Below, piece after piece: positions 27,893 through 38,919 of a stretch of 64,000 nt of DNA. Position numbers and translations under genes: made by a program. Under the pieces are notes generated by a model. That model was given only the letters and a program-made list of their open reading frames with translations, searched no databases and was not told the origin of the DNA. Numbering within the stretch: position 1 is the stretch's first letter; every line of letters begins with the position of its first letter. This stretch comes from Litorilituus sp. (GTDB lineage: Bacteria; Pseudomonadota; Gammaproteobacteria; Enterobacterales; Alteromonadaceae), in the NCBI GenBank assembly GCA_030754235.1, contig JASMAS010000059.1, forward strand, positions 1 to 64,000. The letters are read 5' to 3'.

Positions 27893-30622
27893 TTATAAAA
27901 CCTTACTCATATCCCCACCTTTAATAATAGAGAAGTCTTCTAACCTGATATACTTCTTCATTACTCGATGCACTTCTTTCGCTGTAAGCGCTTCAATTTG
28001 TTGCTCAAACGTTTTACTAAATTGCATATTTCGCCCTAAATACAAGTTATAACGAATATCACCAGCTAATTCATTATCTTGTGAGCGGCTCACCTTAGCT
28101 TGTTGTAATAAGCCTGATTTCGCTTCTGTAATTTCTTTATCGGTAAATCCTTCTTTTAATAAACGAGCTAATTCTTCTTTGAAACCAATTTCAACTTTAT
28201 TTAAATTTTGCGGTGCACAAATTGCGTAAGCTCCCATAGAGGTTCGACTATCAACTGACCCCATATCAATAAAAGAACCCGCGCCATAACTAAGACCGTC
28301 TTTTTGACGCAAACGTGTAGCTAACCGACTATTAAGAAAGCCTCCACCAAAGATATAGTTACCCATTTTCAGCGCGGCAGCATCTTTATCATTTTCACCA
28401 ATAGACAGTGCTACAGAAGCAACAAATACCGCATTTTCTTTATCTGGTGTATCAAATTTTTGATCTTCTACCTTCAATTTTACATAAGGTTGAGCAATCC
28501 GCTCAAACTCCTCGCGGCTATCCCAGTTAACAAAAGCCTGCTCTAATTGCGCTAACACCGCTGCTTCATCAAAATCCCCCACAACACTTATTTGCATATT
28601 CGCCACACCATAGAAAGCTTTATAAAATGCCTTCACTTTATCAAGAGACATAGTTTTTAATTCATCAAGCTCTTCTTGCGCGGTACTAACATAAGAAGGA
28701 TGACCTGGCTTAACCGGCGTTTGACGACGACTATATTCAGTGAACGCTATCGCTTGTGGATCTTGTAACTGTTGCTCTAAGTCTACTTCGACTGTTGCGA
28801 CTAATTGTTCAAACTCTTTCACATCAAAAGCTGGTTTTTTCAGTGTTTGTGCTGCTAAAGCAATAGCGGTCAACAAATGAGGTTTTGTTGTGGTTAAGTT
28901 TGCATAAAAAGCATTAACTCTACCGCCAATACTTACAGAGGTTTTGAGTTTATCAAATTCATCTTTAAGCTGTTCTCGGGTATACTCTTCACTACCGCGC
29001 ATCAACATACTGCCCGTTAATTCACCGATCATTTTTTTATTGGTTAATGAGGACTGCTTCCCTATATAGCCATTAATTTTTACCGTAACTGACTCACCAC
29101 GCGTTTTTTTAGGCAATAAGGCTATTTTCACCTTACCTCTTGTATACACTTTAGTGCGACTATCAATATTGTCTGGGCTTGGATCAAAGGCTTCCCCTTG
29201 AGCTACAGCTTCACGTCCTTTATAGCCTTTAAGCATTTCAGTAACGTTGACAACGTGTGGAATTTCAACACGCTCTGATTGCTTCGTTGGGATAAACTTA
29301 CCTAAGGTTCTATTATTTTGAACAAGGTAATGTTCAGCAACTTTTTGTACTTGCTCGGTAGTTACATTCTCTATGCGGTCGCGATTTAAGAACAATAAAC
29401 GCCAGTCGCCCATCCCCAACCACTCACTTAAACCATGAGCAACACTTTCTGAAGAATTAAAGCTCAGTTCGATATTTTTTAGTAAGTTTCGTTTAGCTCG
29501 CTCTACTTCATCATCAGTAATAGGGTGCGTGCTAATAGACTCAATCGTAGTTAGTAATGCTTTTTCACTCTGTTCTAAGCTAGCATCTTTATCTACCTGA
29601 GCCATATAAATAGCTACACCAGGCTCTTGCCATTGAAAATTAAAGCCAAATGCTCGGCTTGCTAATTTTTTTTCAACCATGGCTTTATGAAGACGACCGC
29701 TAGAGTTTGCACCTAAAATTTCACTTAGCACATCAGCGGCAGCAAAGTCAGGATGAAAACCCGCAGGTAAGTGATATAAAGCCCCCACAAGTTGCATATC
29801 ACCCACTCGACGAACAGTTACTTCACGTTCACCATCTTGTGCAGGCTCTGCAGTATATAACGGGCGGATTTTACGTTCAGGCTTGGGAATAGACGCAAAA
29901 TATTTTTCCACTAATGACAACATATCCTCATTGGTAAATTTACCAGCAACAATTAAGGTTGCATTGTCTGGCTGGTAATATTTTTTGTAGAAGGCTTGCA
30001 GGCGATCAATAGGAACATTTTCTAAATCTGCTCTTGCACCAATAGTACTTTTACCATAGTTGTGCCATTCATAGGCCCCACCCATCATACGTTGTAAAGT
30101 AACCCGAAACGGGCTATTTTCGCCACGCTCAAATTCATTACGCACAACAGTCATTTCACTGTCTAAATCTTTTTTGGCGATAAAGGAATTTACCATACGG
30201 TCTGCTTCCATATCGAGTGCCCAATTAATATTCTCAGGCGTTGCTGAAAAGGTCTCAAAATAGTTTGTTCTATCAGTCCAAGTTGTGCCGTTAGGGCGAG
30301 CACCATGTGAACTAAGCTCTGCTGGAATATCTTTATGCTTAGGTGTTCCTTTAAACACTAAATGTTCCAACAAGTGAGCCATACCTGTTTCACCATAATT
30401 TTCATGCTTTGAACCCACATGATAAGTAATATTTACAGTAATCGTTTCTTTGGTTGGATCAGGAAAGAGTAAGACTTTAAGACCGTTATCTAATCGGTAC
30501 TCACTGATCCCTTCTACTTCTGTTACTTTTTGTGTTTCGGCGCAAGTGGGTAGAGTATAAAGCGTTGAAGTCGCGATAATAGTTAACGCTACTGCGTGTT
30601 TTTTAATTAGGGGGTTAAACAT
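27893..30622 (-). CDS. M16 family zinc metallopeptidase (two-domain)
   Basis: 'HLLEHLVFKGTPKH' (HXXEH) with signal peptide; 909 aa. Confidence 0.95.
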   Translation of the reverse strand: MFNPLIKKHAVALTIIATSTLYTLPTCAETQKVTEVEGISEYRLDNGLKVLLFPDPTKETITVNITYHVGSKHENYGETGMAHLLEHLVFKGTPKHKDIPAELSSHGARPNGTTWTDRTNYFETFSATPENINWALDMEADRMVNSFIAKKDLDSEMTVVRNEFERGENSPFRVTLQRMMGGAYEWHNYGKSTIGARADLENVPIDRLQAFYKKYYQPDNATLIVAGKFTNEDMLSLVEKYFASIPKPERKIRPLYTAEPAQDGEREVTVRRVGDMQLVGALYHLPAGFHPDFAAADVLSEILGANSSGRLHKAMVEKKLASRAFGFNFQWQEPGVAIYMAQVDKDASLEQSEKALLTTIESISTHPITDDEVERAKRNLLKNIELSFNSSESVAHGLSEWLGMGDWRLLFLNRDRIENVTTEQVQKVAEHYLVQNNRTLGKFIPTKQSERVEIPHVVNVTEMLKGYKGREAVAQGEAFDPSPDNIDSRTKVYTRGKVKIALLPKKTRGESVTVKINGYIGKQSSLTNKKMIGELTGSMLMRGSEEYTREQLKDEFDKLKTSVSIGGRVNAFYANLTTTKPHLLTAIALAAQTLKKPAFDVKEFEQLVATVEVDLEQQLQDPQAIAFTEYSRRQTPVKPGHPSYVSTAQEELDELKTMSLDKVKAFYKAFYGVANMQISVVGDFDEAAVLAQLEQAFVNWDSREEFERIAQPYVKLKVEDQKFDTPDKENAVFVASVALSIGENDKDAAALKMGNYIFGGGFLNSRLATRLRQKDGLSYGAGSFIDMGSVDSRTSMGAYAICAPQNLNKVEIGFKEELARLLKEGFTDKEITEAKSGLLQQAKVSRSQDNELAGDIRYNLYLGRNMQFSKTFEQQIEALTAKEVHRVMKKYIRLEDFSIIKGGDMSKVL

Positions 30623-30684
30623 CCATTTCTCCTTTTGTTAGACATCACAATGACTATATCAGGCCATAAGAGATAAGTTAATTA

Positions 30685-30716
30685 GTTGTTAAGTTGTTAA
30701 GTTGTTAAGTTGTTAA
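30685..30716. repeat. Perfect 8-bp tandem repeat (GTTGTTAA)x4
   Basis: gttgttaagttgttaagttgttaagttgttaa read directly. Confidence 0.95.
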
Positions 30717-30762
30717 GTTTTGATACCATTTTTCTAAAGTAAAAAGTTTTTTTAAAGCAAAC

Positions 30763-30795
30763 AAAAAGCTGCTGAAAACACTCAGCAGCTTTTTT
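30763..30795 (-). terminator. Terminator downstream of tyrS
   Basis: aaaaagctgctgaaaacactcagcagcttttt; A and T tracts flank the stem so it could act on both strands. Confidence 0.8.
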
Positions 30796-30834
30796 CAATT
30801 AACTTAATTACAAAACTATTTGGTTATACTTGCA

Positions 30835-32034
30835 TTATTTTACGATAACACGAGCAAATTTACGCTTGCCGACTTGATACACGGCGTCACTACCACGGCT
30901 AATGCTCAAGCTTTTATCGGTAATTTTCTCACCTTCAATTTTCGCGGCACCTTGCTTTATCATCCGATATGCATCTGAAGTACTCCCCACAAGCCCCGCT
31001 TCTTTTAGTAAGTTAGCAATAGCTATTTCGCCCCCCTCAGGGCTTAATTCAAACTCGGGCATTTCATCAGGCATAGCACCTTTTTGAAAACGATTAATAA
31101 ATTCTTGGTGCGCTGCTTCAGCCGACGCTTGATCATGAAAACGTGCAATCAATTCTTTGGCTAAATCAATTTTCACATCACGTGGGTTTTTACCATTGTC
31201 AATTTCAGCTTTATAAGCTTCAATTTCAGTTAATGGTTTAAAACTTAATAACTCATAATAACGCCACATCAATACATCTGAAATTGACATGATTTTGCCG
31301 AACATCTCTGATGGGCTATCAGTAATGCCAATATAGTTCCCTAGAGATTTAGACATTTTTTGCACGCCGTCTAATCCTTCTAGTAATGGCATCATCAATA
31401 CTGTTTGTGGGCGTTGCCCTTCACTTTTTTGTAATTCACGCCCCATGAGCAAGTTAAATTTTTGATCAGTGCCACCTAATTCAACATCCGATTCAAGTGC
31501 AACAGAGTCCCAACCTTGAACTAGCGGATACATAAATTCATGAATAGCAATAGACTGACCACTGGCATAACGCTTTTTAAAATCATCTCGTTCCATCATA
31601 CGAGCAACGGTTTGGCGAGAAGCAAGTTTCAACATACCCGCTGCACCAAGCTTATCCATCCATGTTGAATTAAACGCCACAGTCGTTTTAGCAGGATCTA
31701 AAATTTTAAAGACTTGTTCTTTGTAAGTTTGCGCGTTGGCTAGTACATCTTCTTTGGTTAATGGCTTACGAGTAACATTTTTTCCTGTAGGGTCACCAAT
31801 TAAACCAGTAAAATCACCAATTAAAAAGATAACTTCATGACCAAGTTGTTGAAATTGACGTAATTTATTGATTAATACTGTATGGCCAAGATGCAAATCT
31901 GGTGCTGTGGGGTCAAAGCCAGCCTTAATTTTAAGGGGTTTACCTGTTTTTAATTTTTCTAAAAGCTCTTCTTCTACTAAGATTTCTTCCGCACCACGTT
32001 TTAACTCTGCAAACACTTGACTAACATCGGTCAT
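30835..32034 (-). CDS. tyrS: Tyrosine--tRNA ligase
   Basis: '[26 protein letters not shown]', '[12 protein letters not shown]', C-terminal S4-like domain. Confidence 0.97.
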   Translation of the reverse strand: MTDVSQVFAELKRGAEEILVEEELLEKLKTGKPLKIKAGFDPTAPDLHLGHTVLINKLRQFQQLGHEVIFLIGDFTGLIGDPTGKNVTRKPLTKEDVLANAQTYKEQVFKILDPAKTTVAFNSTWMDKLGAAGMLKLASRQTVARMMERDDFKKRYASGQSIAIHEFMYPLVQGWDSVALESDVELGGTDQKFNLLMGRELQKSEGQRPQTVLMMPLLEGLDGVQKMSKSLGNYIGITDSPSEMFGKIMSISDVLMWRYYELLSFKPLTEIEAYKAEIDNGKNPRDVKIDLAKELIARFHDQASAEAAHQEFINRFQKGAMPDEMPEFELSPEGGEIAIANLLKEAGLVGSTSDAYRMIKQGAAKIEGEKITDKSLSISRGSDAVYQVGKRKFARVIVK

Positions 32035-32210
32035 TACTCGGCTCCGAGATTGATAAATTTAATTCAATGGCCGAATTCTACTGCACTTTCACATAAGGAT
32101 AAAACCATAAAAGCAATTCTAGGGGTATTTTTTATAAAAGTTTTGTTATAGTGGCCTTTAAATAAACGACAAGTATCGTATTTTAATTATCATTTAGTTA
32201 AAAAGTCTCC

Positions 32211-33671
32211 GTGAATAAAAAACAAATAATCCAACGTCAGTTAAAAAATTTACAACAAATTTTTCAACGTTTACACGAACTATTTCTACAATTACCGAAG
32301 TTACACCGCATTGTTATGATGCTGGTGGCAAGCTTGTTATTACTATTATTGCTTTTACCTAGTACAAAACAACTGCATTCGGCACATGATCTAGACGTCG
32401 CTAACCTAGAAATAGGAAAACGCTATCAAATAGCTCTACCGCAGGAATCAAGCGAAAAAAAGAAGATAAAAACAGTTGTTATTCCTTCACTGAAAGTAAA
32501 ACCACAAACAGCAATTGATGATGCCCCCAATACGGTAAACTCACAACAACAAGTGGATGTGACATGGCAAACAGTTAAAGTACGTAGTGGCGATTCATTA
32601 GCTCGAATATTTAAGCGCTTAGGATTTTCAGCACAAGACACCTATGCTGTCAGCACTGCAAAAGGTAAAGATGCTAAACTCCTTACTAAGATAAATGTTG
32701 GAGATACATTGCGCATTGCTAATAATGATGCAGGCCAAATCACCGCCTTAGAATATCCCCTTTCTAAAATAGAGACTCTTTACATCAATCTTATTGGTAA
32801 CAACTATCAATCCCATAAAGAAAATAAAACGGTTGAAATTCGTGAAGCTTTTGCCTATGGCACAATTAGGTCTAACTTTTGGAACGCAGGAACAACGGCA
32901 GGCTTAACAGACGGGCAAATCATTAACTTTGCCAACATTTTTGGCTGGGATATCGACTTTGCTTTAGATATTCGCAAGGGTGATAATTTTCAGGTTATTT
33001 TCGAAAAAAAGTTCGTCGAGGGTGAATATGTCGGCACAGGCAATATTCTTGCCGCTGAATTTGTGAACCAGGGAGAGATATTTCACACAATACGATTTAG
33101 TGATAATGAATACTACTCCCTTGATGGTAAAAGCATGCGCAAAGCATTTTTACGTGCACCTGTTAATTTTAAATATATTAGCTCTAACTTTAAACCTAAG
33201 CGTTTTCATCCTATTCAAAAACGTTGGAAGGCACACCGAGGCACAGACTATAGAGCGAACACTGGCACACCTGTAGTGGCAGCAGGTAATGGTAAAGTTA
33301 CCCATTCAACCTATAACAAATATAATGGCCATTATGTGTTTATACAACATGGTAATGGCATAGTGACTAAGTATTTACACTTTTCTAAACGCGCAGTAAA
33401 AAAAGGCCAACGCGTCAAGCAGGGTCAAGTCATTGGCTATGTCGGTTCAACCGGCATGTCTCAAGCACCTCATCTACACTATGAATTTTTACTTAATGGC
33501 GTACATCGCAACCCAAGAACAGTAAAGTTACCTGATGCTAAGCCTATCGCTAAAAAATATAAGGGCGAATTTAATCTGCTTGCCAATAAACGCTTACAAG
33601 AATTAGACAGCGCAAAAAATGCTTTATCCTCCATCAGCGAAGGTAGCGTTATACACCAGAGCGATGAATAA
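32211..33671 (+). CDS. M23 family peptidoglycan DD-metalloendopeptidase (MepM-like)
   Basis: LysM-like 'VRSGDSLARIFKRLGFS'; M23 'HRGTDYRANTGTPVVAAGNGKV...HLHYEF'. Confidence 0.93.
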   Translation: MNKKQIIQRQLKNLQQIFQRLHELFLQLPKLHRIVMMLVASLLLLLLLLPSTKQLHSAHDLDVANLEIGKRYQIALPQESSEKKKIKTVVIPSLKVKPQTAIDDAPNTVNSQQQVDVTWQTVKVRSGDSLARIFKRLGFSAQDTYAVSTAKGKDAKLLTKINVGDTLRIANNDAGQITALEYPLSKIETLYINLIGNNYQSHKENKTVEIREAFAYGTIRSNFWNAGTTAGLTDGQIINFANIFGWDIDFALDIRKGDNFQVIFEKKFVEGEYVGTGNILAAEFVNQGEIFHTIRFSDNEYYSLDGKSMRKAFLRAPVNFKYISSNFKPKRFHPIQKRWKAHRGTDYRANTGTPVVAAGNGKVTHSTYNKYNGHYVFIQHGNGIVTKYLHFSKRAVKKGQRVKQGQVIGYVGSTGMSQAPHLHYEFLLNGVHRNPRTVKLPDAKPIAKKYKGEFNLLANKRLQELDSAKNALSSISEGSVIHQSDE

Positions 33672-34869
33672 ATATATGACTTTAACAAACGTGCCTCAGT
33701 ATTATATTGGTTTAATGTCCGGTACCAGTGCTGATGGCATTGATTTAGCCTTAGTCACTTTTGATAACCTTAATCAGCCTTCATTGCGCTCAAGCTATTA
33801 TCAGCCCTATTCAAAGTCTATTTCAAATAAAATAACGTCATTATACGGCGCTGTAAATTCTTCTGAAAAGGATAACATTGATTGCGCCTTTGAGTTAGAT
33901 GTTGAACTGGCACAACTTTTTGCTGAAGCGGTTAATACCTTATTGAAAAAAGAGAGGCTCTCGGCCAGTGATATTGCCGCGATTGGAAATCACGGCCAAA
34001 CAATTCGTCATAGACCTCAAGCACAGTTTCCTTTTACTTTACAAATTGGTTGTAGTCAAACTTTAGCTGCGTTAACAAATATTAAAGTGGTTGGACAATT
34101 TAGACAAAAAGATATGGCATATGGCGGTCAAGGCGCCCCTTTGACCCCTGCCTTTCATCAAAAAATATTTACTGAAAATGACTGTGATGTATTTATTGTC
34201 AACATTGGTGGTATTGCCAATATCACTTATTTACCTTCCGAGAAAAATAACACGTTATTAGGTTTTGATACCGGCCCAGGCAATGCCTTAATAGATGATT
34301 GGTTTCAACTGCACCACCCTAAAAGTCACTATAAATATGATAAAAATGGCACTTGGTCATCAACAGGTCAATCAAATTCAGATCTATTAAAACAACTACT
34401 AACAGATGATTACTGTCAACTTGTTCCTCCCAAGAGCACTGGTCGCGAATATTTCAACCTAATTTGGTTAACAAACAAGCTAAATAAATTTAAGCAACAC
34501 TTTCGCGATGAGTTAACGCCTCAAGATATACAAGCCACCCTTACCGACTTTACGGCAATGACGATTAGTAAAGCGATAACATCACTCACAAACCATAAAG
34601 CTAAAATATACCTTTGTGGTGGTGGTGCCCATAATGCTGCACTAAAAAGACGACTAAACCAACATTTAAACGTCGCAACAAAGACTAAAAAATCAAGCGA
34701 TAATATCGAAGTTATTCATACTAATCAAAAAGGCATTGATGGTGACCAGCTTGAAGCTATAGCCTTTGCATGGTTTGCCTTTGCCTATGATAAAAAATTA
34801 TTAAGCAATATCCCAGCGGTAACAGGAGCTAGTAAATACTGCACGTTAGGCACTGAATTTTTACCTTAA
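33664..34869 (+). CDS. anmK: Anhydro-N-acetylmuramic acid kinase
   Basis: 'YYIGLMSGTSADGIDLALV', 'GNHGQTIRHRP', 'GFDTGPGNALIDDW'; start set to MNKYMTL, overlapping the upstream stop. Confidence 0.96.
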   Translation: MNKYMTLTNVPQYYIGLMSGTSADGIDLALVTFDNLNQPSLRSSYYQPYSKSISNKITSLYGAVNSSEKDNIDCAFELDVELAQLFAEAVNTLLKKERLSASDIAAIGNHGQTIRHRPQAQFPFTLQIGCSQTLAALTNIKVVGQFRQKDMAYGGQGAPLTPAFHQKIFTENDCDVFIVNIGGIANITYLPSEKNNTLLGFDTGPGNALIDDWFQLHHPKSHYKYDKNGTWSSTGQSNSDLLKQLLTDDYCQLVPPKSTGREYFNLIWLTNKLNKFKQHFRDELTPQDIQATLTDFTAMTISKAITSLTNHKAKIYLCGGGAHNAALKRRLNQHLNVATKTKKSSDNIEVIHTNQKGIDGDQLEAIAFAWFAFAYDKKLLSNIPAVTGASKYCTLGTEFLP

Positions 34870-35006
34870 TTTTTTTAAAGAAATTAGCAACGTTTTTATA
34901 GCGGATAAACCCACGTATTGAAACACACAACGTAAATAAGTGAACTAAACCTTAACATGAACATCTAAGTCATGATGTCTCAATATAAACAAGAACAGGA
35001 GGTATT

Positions 35007-35198
35007 ATGGAGTTTAGTGATATTCATATTGGCATGAAATGTGGTAGCAAAAAAGGCAGTGGTACAGTAACTTGGATCGATGGTTCAACCAGAAAAGTAT
35101 ATCTAGCAAACACCTGCAACAATAATAGTTTTGAAGTAGAATTTGAAGAAATCATCGAAGATAGACAGGCACATAATAAAGGTGATATTTTTTATTAG
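35007..35198 (+). CDS. Small conserved-looking hypothetical protein (63 aa)
   Basis: Strong Shine-Dalgarno (aggaggt) just before the ATG; followed by a terminator hairpin. Confidence 0.65.
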   Translation: MEFSDIHIGMKCGSKKGSGTVTWIDGSTRKVYLANTCNNNSFEVEFEEIIEDRQAHNKGDIFY

Positions 35199-35232
35199 TT
35201 TAAACGTCGATGCTCACAGCTAATAATACAAC

Positions 35233-35265
35233 AAACCCGATAATAGCAATATTATTGGGTTTTCT
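35233..35265 (+). terminator. Terminator
   Basis: aacccgataatagcaatattattgggttttctttt hairpin with T tract. Confidence 0.65.
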
Positions 35266-35446
35266 TTTGTGTTGTAGACAAGGAGTCTTATATGCGCTCT
35301 TATTAATGCTACAAAGAAAAATTCACAAGCAATGAGATGCTCGCGTATATACGGGTTAAAATTGAGGTGCTAATCCTGAACTCTGGTATTTTCGTACCTT
35401 CATGGCTTTTCTGTTGAACAGTTTTATAAACGTAAGCCCCTAACCT

Positions 35447-36100
35447 TTACACCATCAACAATATACTTTTCACCAATTTATTAATGCCCCCAGCGGCTTC
35501 AACCATTGACGTGGCCAACATGTATGCCGGTGTTGTTACCAATTTATTATCGGTATCAATAACTATATCATCAGCGTTACAGTCATTATGAATTAAACCT
35601 TTAGCTTCAATTAAGGCCGCGGTGCCTTTATCTTTACCAATAGTTCCTTGTACTCCCTGAGGATAAATCAAGGGGAGCATTGCAGGAGCAATACACATAT
35701 AGCCAGCTGGCTTACCTGCATTCGCAAAAGCTTGGCAAGCAGATAATACTTGTTCATTCACCCGATAATTTTCACTATCCAGAGCAAAAGAACATAAATT
35801 TTTTGCTGCGCCAAACCCGCCAGGCACAATCAAAGCGTCAAAGTTCTCTGGACGTAATTCCGCTATATCTTCTACATCGCCACGGGCAATGCGCGCCGAC
35901 TCAACAATAACATTACGACTTTCCCCTTCACTCACTTCACCAGTTAAATGATTAATCACATGATGTTGACTAATATTAGGCGCAAAACAACGATAACTTG
36001 CACCATTTTGTTCAATAGCTAAGAAGGTTAATACGACTTCATGGATTTCACTCCCATCATAAACGCCACAACCACTTAAAATTACTGCAATTTTTTTCAT
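35447..36100 (-). CDS. elbB: Isoprenoid biosynthesis glyoxalase ElbB
   Basis: 'AVILSGCGVYDGSEIHEVVLTFLAIEQNGA', 'ALIVPGGFGAAKNL'. Confidence 0.95.
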   Translation of the reverse strand: MKKIAVILSGCGVYDGSEIHEVVLTFLAIEQNGASYRCFAPNISQHHVINHLTGEVSEGESRNVIVESARIARGDVEDIAELRPENFDALIVPGGFGAAKNLCSFALDSENYRVNEQVLSACQAFANAGKPAGYMCIAPAMLPLIYPQGVQGTIGKDKGTAALIEAKGLIHNDCNADDIVIDTDNKLVTTPAYMLATSMVEAAGGINKLVKSILLMV

Positions 36101-37305
36101 GAACCTGTCCTTTTATTATCGAGTACACAAATCATTATTTGACATAATAGCACCACCACCACTGAAACAAACATCAATCCAGCAAAAGGTAATGCACTAC
36201 CATCATAAAAATACGCGAGTATTGGTCCAGCCAAAGCACCTATACCAAAACGTAACGTCCCTATCACCGCCGTAGCCGTGCCTGATTGCTCGGGGAACTT
36301 AGTGATCACCAGAGCATCAGAATTTACCGCGACCATAGAGATACTTCCCATTAATGGTAATATTGACGCTACGGTAAAAAATAATGGCATTGCCAACAGA
36401 TTAGCTAATAACAATGTTATGGAAGCGATTACAGATAGACTTAAGCCACACCACAACATTTTTCTGGAGCCTTTTCTTACCACAAGCCGAGTATTAATAA
36501 AATGAGCAATCATTAACCCTAAAACAGTAATGCCAAATAATACACTAAAGTGAAACTCAGATACTTTAAATACCGTTAAGTAGACGAAGGGAATTGCGGT
36601 GATATAGGCAAAAAAAGCCAATGATATTATCATTGAGCTGATAATATCTAGCCTTGCTTTACGATGAGAAAAAACTATTTTATAGCGCGTTAAAAAACTC
36701 ACTTGCAAGCTTGGTTTATCCTGATTATGCACAACATCAGGCAAGTACCTAAGCACTAAAAATAATACAATCAGGCTATAAAGTGCCACGGCATAAAAAA
36801 TCATTTGCCAGCTATGCGCAATCAGTAATATGCTGCCTATACTAGGAGCTATCATGGGTGCTAACATCATGATCATAGAAACATAAGACAACCCTTTAGC
36901 AGTATTGTTTTGATAATACTCACGGATAGTTCCGGGTACTACCACTGTTGCAGCACTACTAATAAAAGCTTGCATAAAGCGCAGCAACAAAAACTGAGCA
37001 ATACTGGTCACAAAGGGCAACAACAAGCTCGCCAATAAAAAACCACTGATACCTACTATGACCATTTTACGACGTGAATAGTTATCAGCCATAGGACCAA
37101 AAAGAATTAAACCCAAGGCATAGCCAAGCAAATAAATACTTAAACTGTTTTGCACCATTGGCATACTAGTGCCTAAGTGCTCAGCCAGTATTGGCATTGC
37201 AGGCAAGTACATATCTATTGCTAAAGGCGATAATGCCATTATTGAAGCCAATAAGGGTAACAGTAATTTTAAAGAAATTGGTGTGAATTTTTTTGTTATA
37301 GTCAC
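36097..37305 (-). CDS. Bcr/CflA-type MFS drug efflux transporter
   Basis: 'LSPLAIDMYLPAMPILAEHLG', 'GPMADNYSRRKMVIVG'; 12-TM-like. Confidence 0.9.
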   Translation of the reverse strand: MTITKKFTPISLKLLLPLLASIMALSPLAIDMYLPAMPILAEHLGTSMPMVQNSLSIYLLGYALGLILFGPMADNYSRRKMVIVGISGFLLASLLLPFVTSIAQFLLLRFMQAFISSAATVVVPGTIREYYQNNTAKGLSYVSMIMMLAPMIAPSIGSILLIAHSWQMIFYAVALYSLIVLFLVLRYLPDVVHNQDKPSLQVSFLTRYKIVFSHRKARLDIISSMIISLAFFAYITAIPFVYLTVFKVSEFHFSVLFGITVLGLMIAHFINTRLVVRKGSRKMLWCGLSLSVIASITLLLANLLAMPLFFTVASILPLMGSISMVAVNSDALVITKFPEQSGTATAVIGTLRFGIGALAGPILAYFYDGSALPFAGLMFVSVVVVLLCQIMICVLDNKRTGS

Positions 37306-38837
37306 CGAGTGGGGCCTTGTTCAGTCTGTGACTGTTGAGTACTTTTTTTCATCGTAAATTCAAAAACTAACTTACCTAATGCTTTTACAGCGACTTCCAC
37401 TTGCTCAGACCACTGCACGCCATAGCTGATTCTCATATAATTTGCATACTTCCCCGAAGGAGAAAAAATATTTCCGGGTGCAAAACTTACCCCTTGCTCA
37501 AGTGCTATTTGAAAAAATTCACTGGTATTGACGTGTGATTGACATCTAATCCAAAGCACGCTGCCTCCTTGAGGTTTAGAGATACAAACCTCACGAGGAA
37601 AAGACTCAGCAATCAAGGCTCGCATACGCTCACAGTTATATGCTAATTTTTTTCGTAACACGCATAAGTGCCGATCATATTCCCCACTTTGAAGGTACTC
37701 GTTTAATGTCCATTGCTGTAACATAGGTGTAGAACATGATTGTGCACGTTTAATGCGCTTAGCCTGCTCTTCATACTTGCCCGGTAATAACCAACCCGTT
37801 CTATAACCTGGCGCAGCGGTTTTTGAAAAAGACGAGCAAGTCATCACCAGACCTTTTTCAGAATAAAGTTGTGCTGGTTTTGGTTTTTGCTTGCAAAAAT
37901 ACACTTCGCTATAAACGTCATCTTCAATTAATGGCATATCATATTGCTCAAGCAAACTGACTATCGCTTGACGTTGCTTATCACTCTTCATTGAACCTAA
38001 CGGATTATTAATTGCAGTTGAGAATAAACAAGCCTTAATTGGATGTTTTTTTAAGGCGTTAGCTAACTCATCTAACCCCACCCCATCTTCGGTACAGGTA
38101 TACACTTCAAGTGCTTTCATGCCAAGCGTCTCAATGAGCTCAATAATACCGAAAAAGCATGGGGATTCAATGGCAATAACATCACCTCTTTGTGCGACAC
38201 ACTGTAACGCAATAGATAATGCCTCTTGTGCACCATTAGTGATCACTACATCACTAGGGCTAATAGCAACGCCTTGATCTTGATAACGAAATGCTAATTG
38301 CATTCGTAATTTTGCATCGCCAGTAACGGGACCATAACTGACAGCCTTTTCTGACACTTTTGATAACACTGAGCGCATTAACCTAGCCAAGGTTTTGTCA
38401 GGAGGGTTAACTTGAATAGGGTTTGAAATACCCAACGCTACTGTATTAGGTAGATGAACAGCCTCATACACTTGTTCAATCATACTACGACACTGCACGG
38501 TAGTCGGTTCACAGTGCATCCATTTTGTGGGCCGAGGTTTTAAAGTTCGTGCTTGCTGAGCAGTCAAATAATAACCTGATTGTGGTCTAGCACACACTGT
38601 CCCTTGGCGTTCTAGCTCGATATAGGCCTGTTTTACCGTAGGTACACTAATGTCAAATTGCTTACTAAGCTTTCGTAAACTCGGTAATTTATCACCTGGA
38701 GATAAAATACCAACTTTTACCTGTTGATTAATAAAGTCGATGACTTGTTGATATAAAAAAGCAGCGGAATTCTTATCTAATAAACGCATAATTTTAACTA
38801 GGATCAGCAAAAAAAACTGTGTAGGTTTCATTTTCAA
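37302..38837 (-). CDS. MocR-type (GntR HTH plus aminotransferase-like) transcriptional regulator
   Basis: 'LSPGDKLPSLRKLSKQFDISVPTVKQAYIELERQG' plus PLP fold 'SFSKTAAPGYRTGWLL'. Confidence 0.92.
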   Translation of the reverse strand: MKMKPTQFFLLILVKIMRLLDKNSAAFLYQQVIDFINQQVKVGILSPGDKLPSLRKLSKQFDISVPTVKQAYIELERQGTVCARPQSGYYLTAQQARTLKPRPTKWMHCEPTTVQCRSMIEQVYEAVHLPNTVALGISNPIQVNPPDKTLARLMRSVLSKVSEKAVSYGPVTGDAKLRMQLAFRYQDQGVAISPSDVVITNGAQEALSIALQCVAQRGDVIAIESPCFFGIIELIETLGMKALEVYTCTEDGVGLDELANALKKHPIKACLFSTAINNPLGSMKSDKQRQAIVSLLEQYDMPLIEDDVYSEVYFCKQKPKPAQLYSEKGLVMTCSSFSKTAAPGYRTGWLLPGKYEEQAKRIKRAQSCSTPMLQQWTLNEYLQSGEYDRHLCVLRKKLAYNCERMRALIAESFPREVCISKPQGGSVLWIRCQSHVNTSEFFQIALEQGVSFAPGNIFSPSGKYANYMRISYGVQWSEQVEVAVKALGKLVFEFTMKKSTQQSQTEQGPTR

Positions 38838-38919
38838 TATTTTGTATATGTTATTAAAACAAATAAGCCGTACACTGTCATTAACTAATTTAAAGTCACC
38901 TCAATAGGGAAAGTGAACA

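Noticed and set aside
30685-30716. CRISPR array
   Set aside because: 8-bp units with no spacers; a simple tandem repeat.
33619-33663. N-terminal extension of AnmK (MLYPPSAKVALYTRA)
   Set aside because: Lies inside the upstream M23 peptidase gene; the family start fits MNKYM at 33664.
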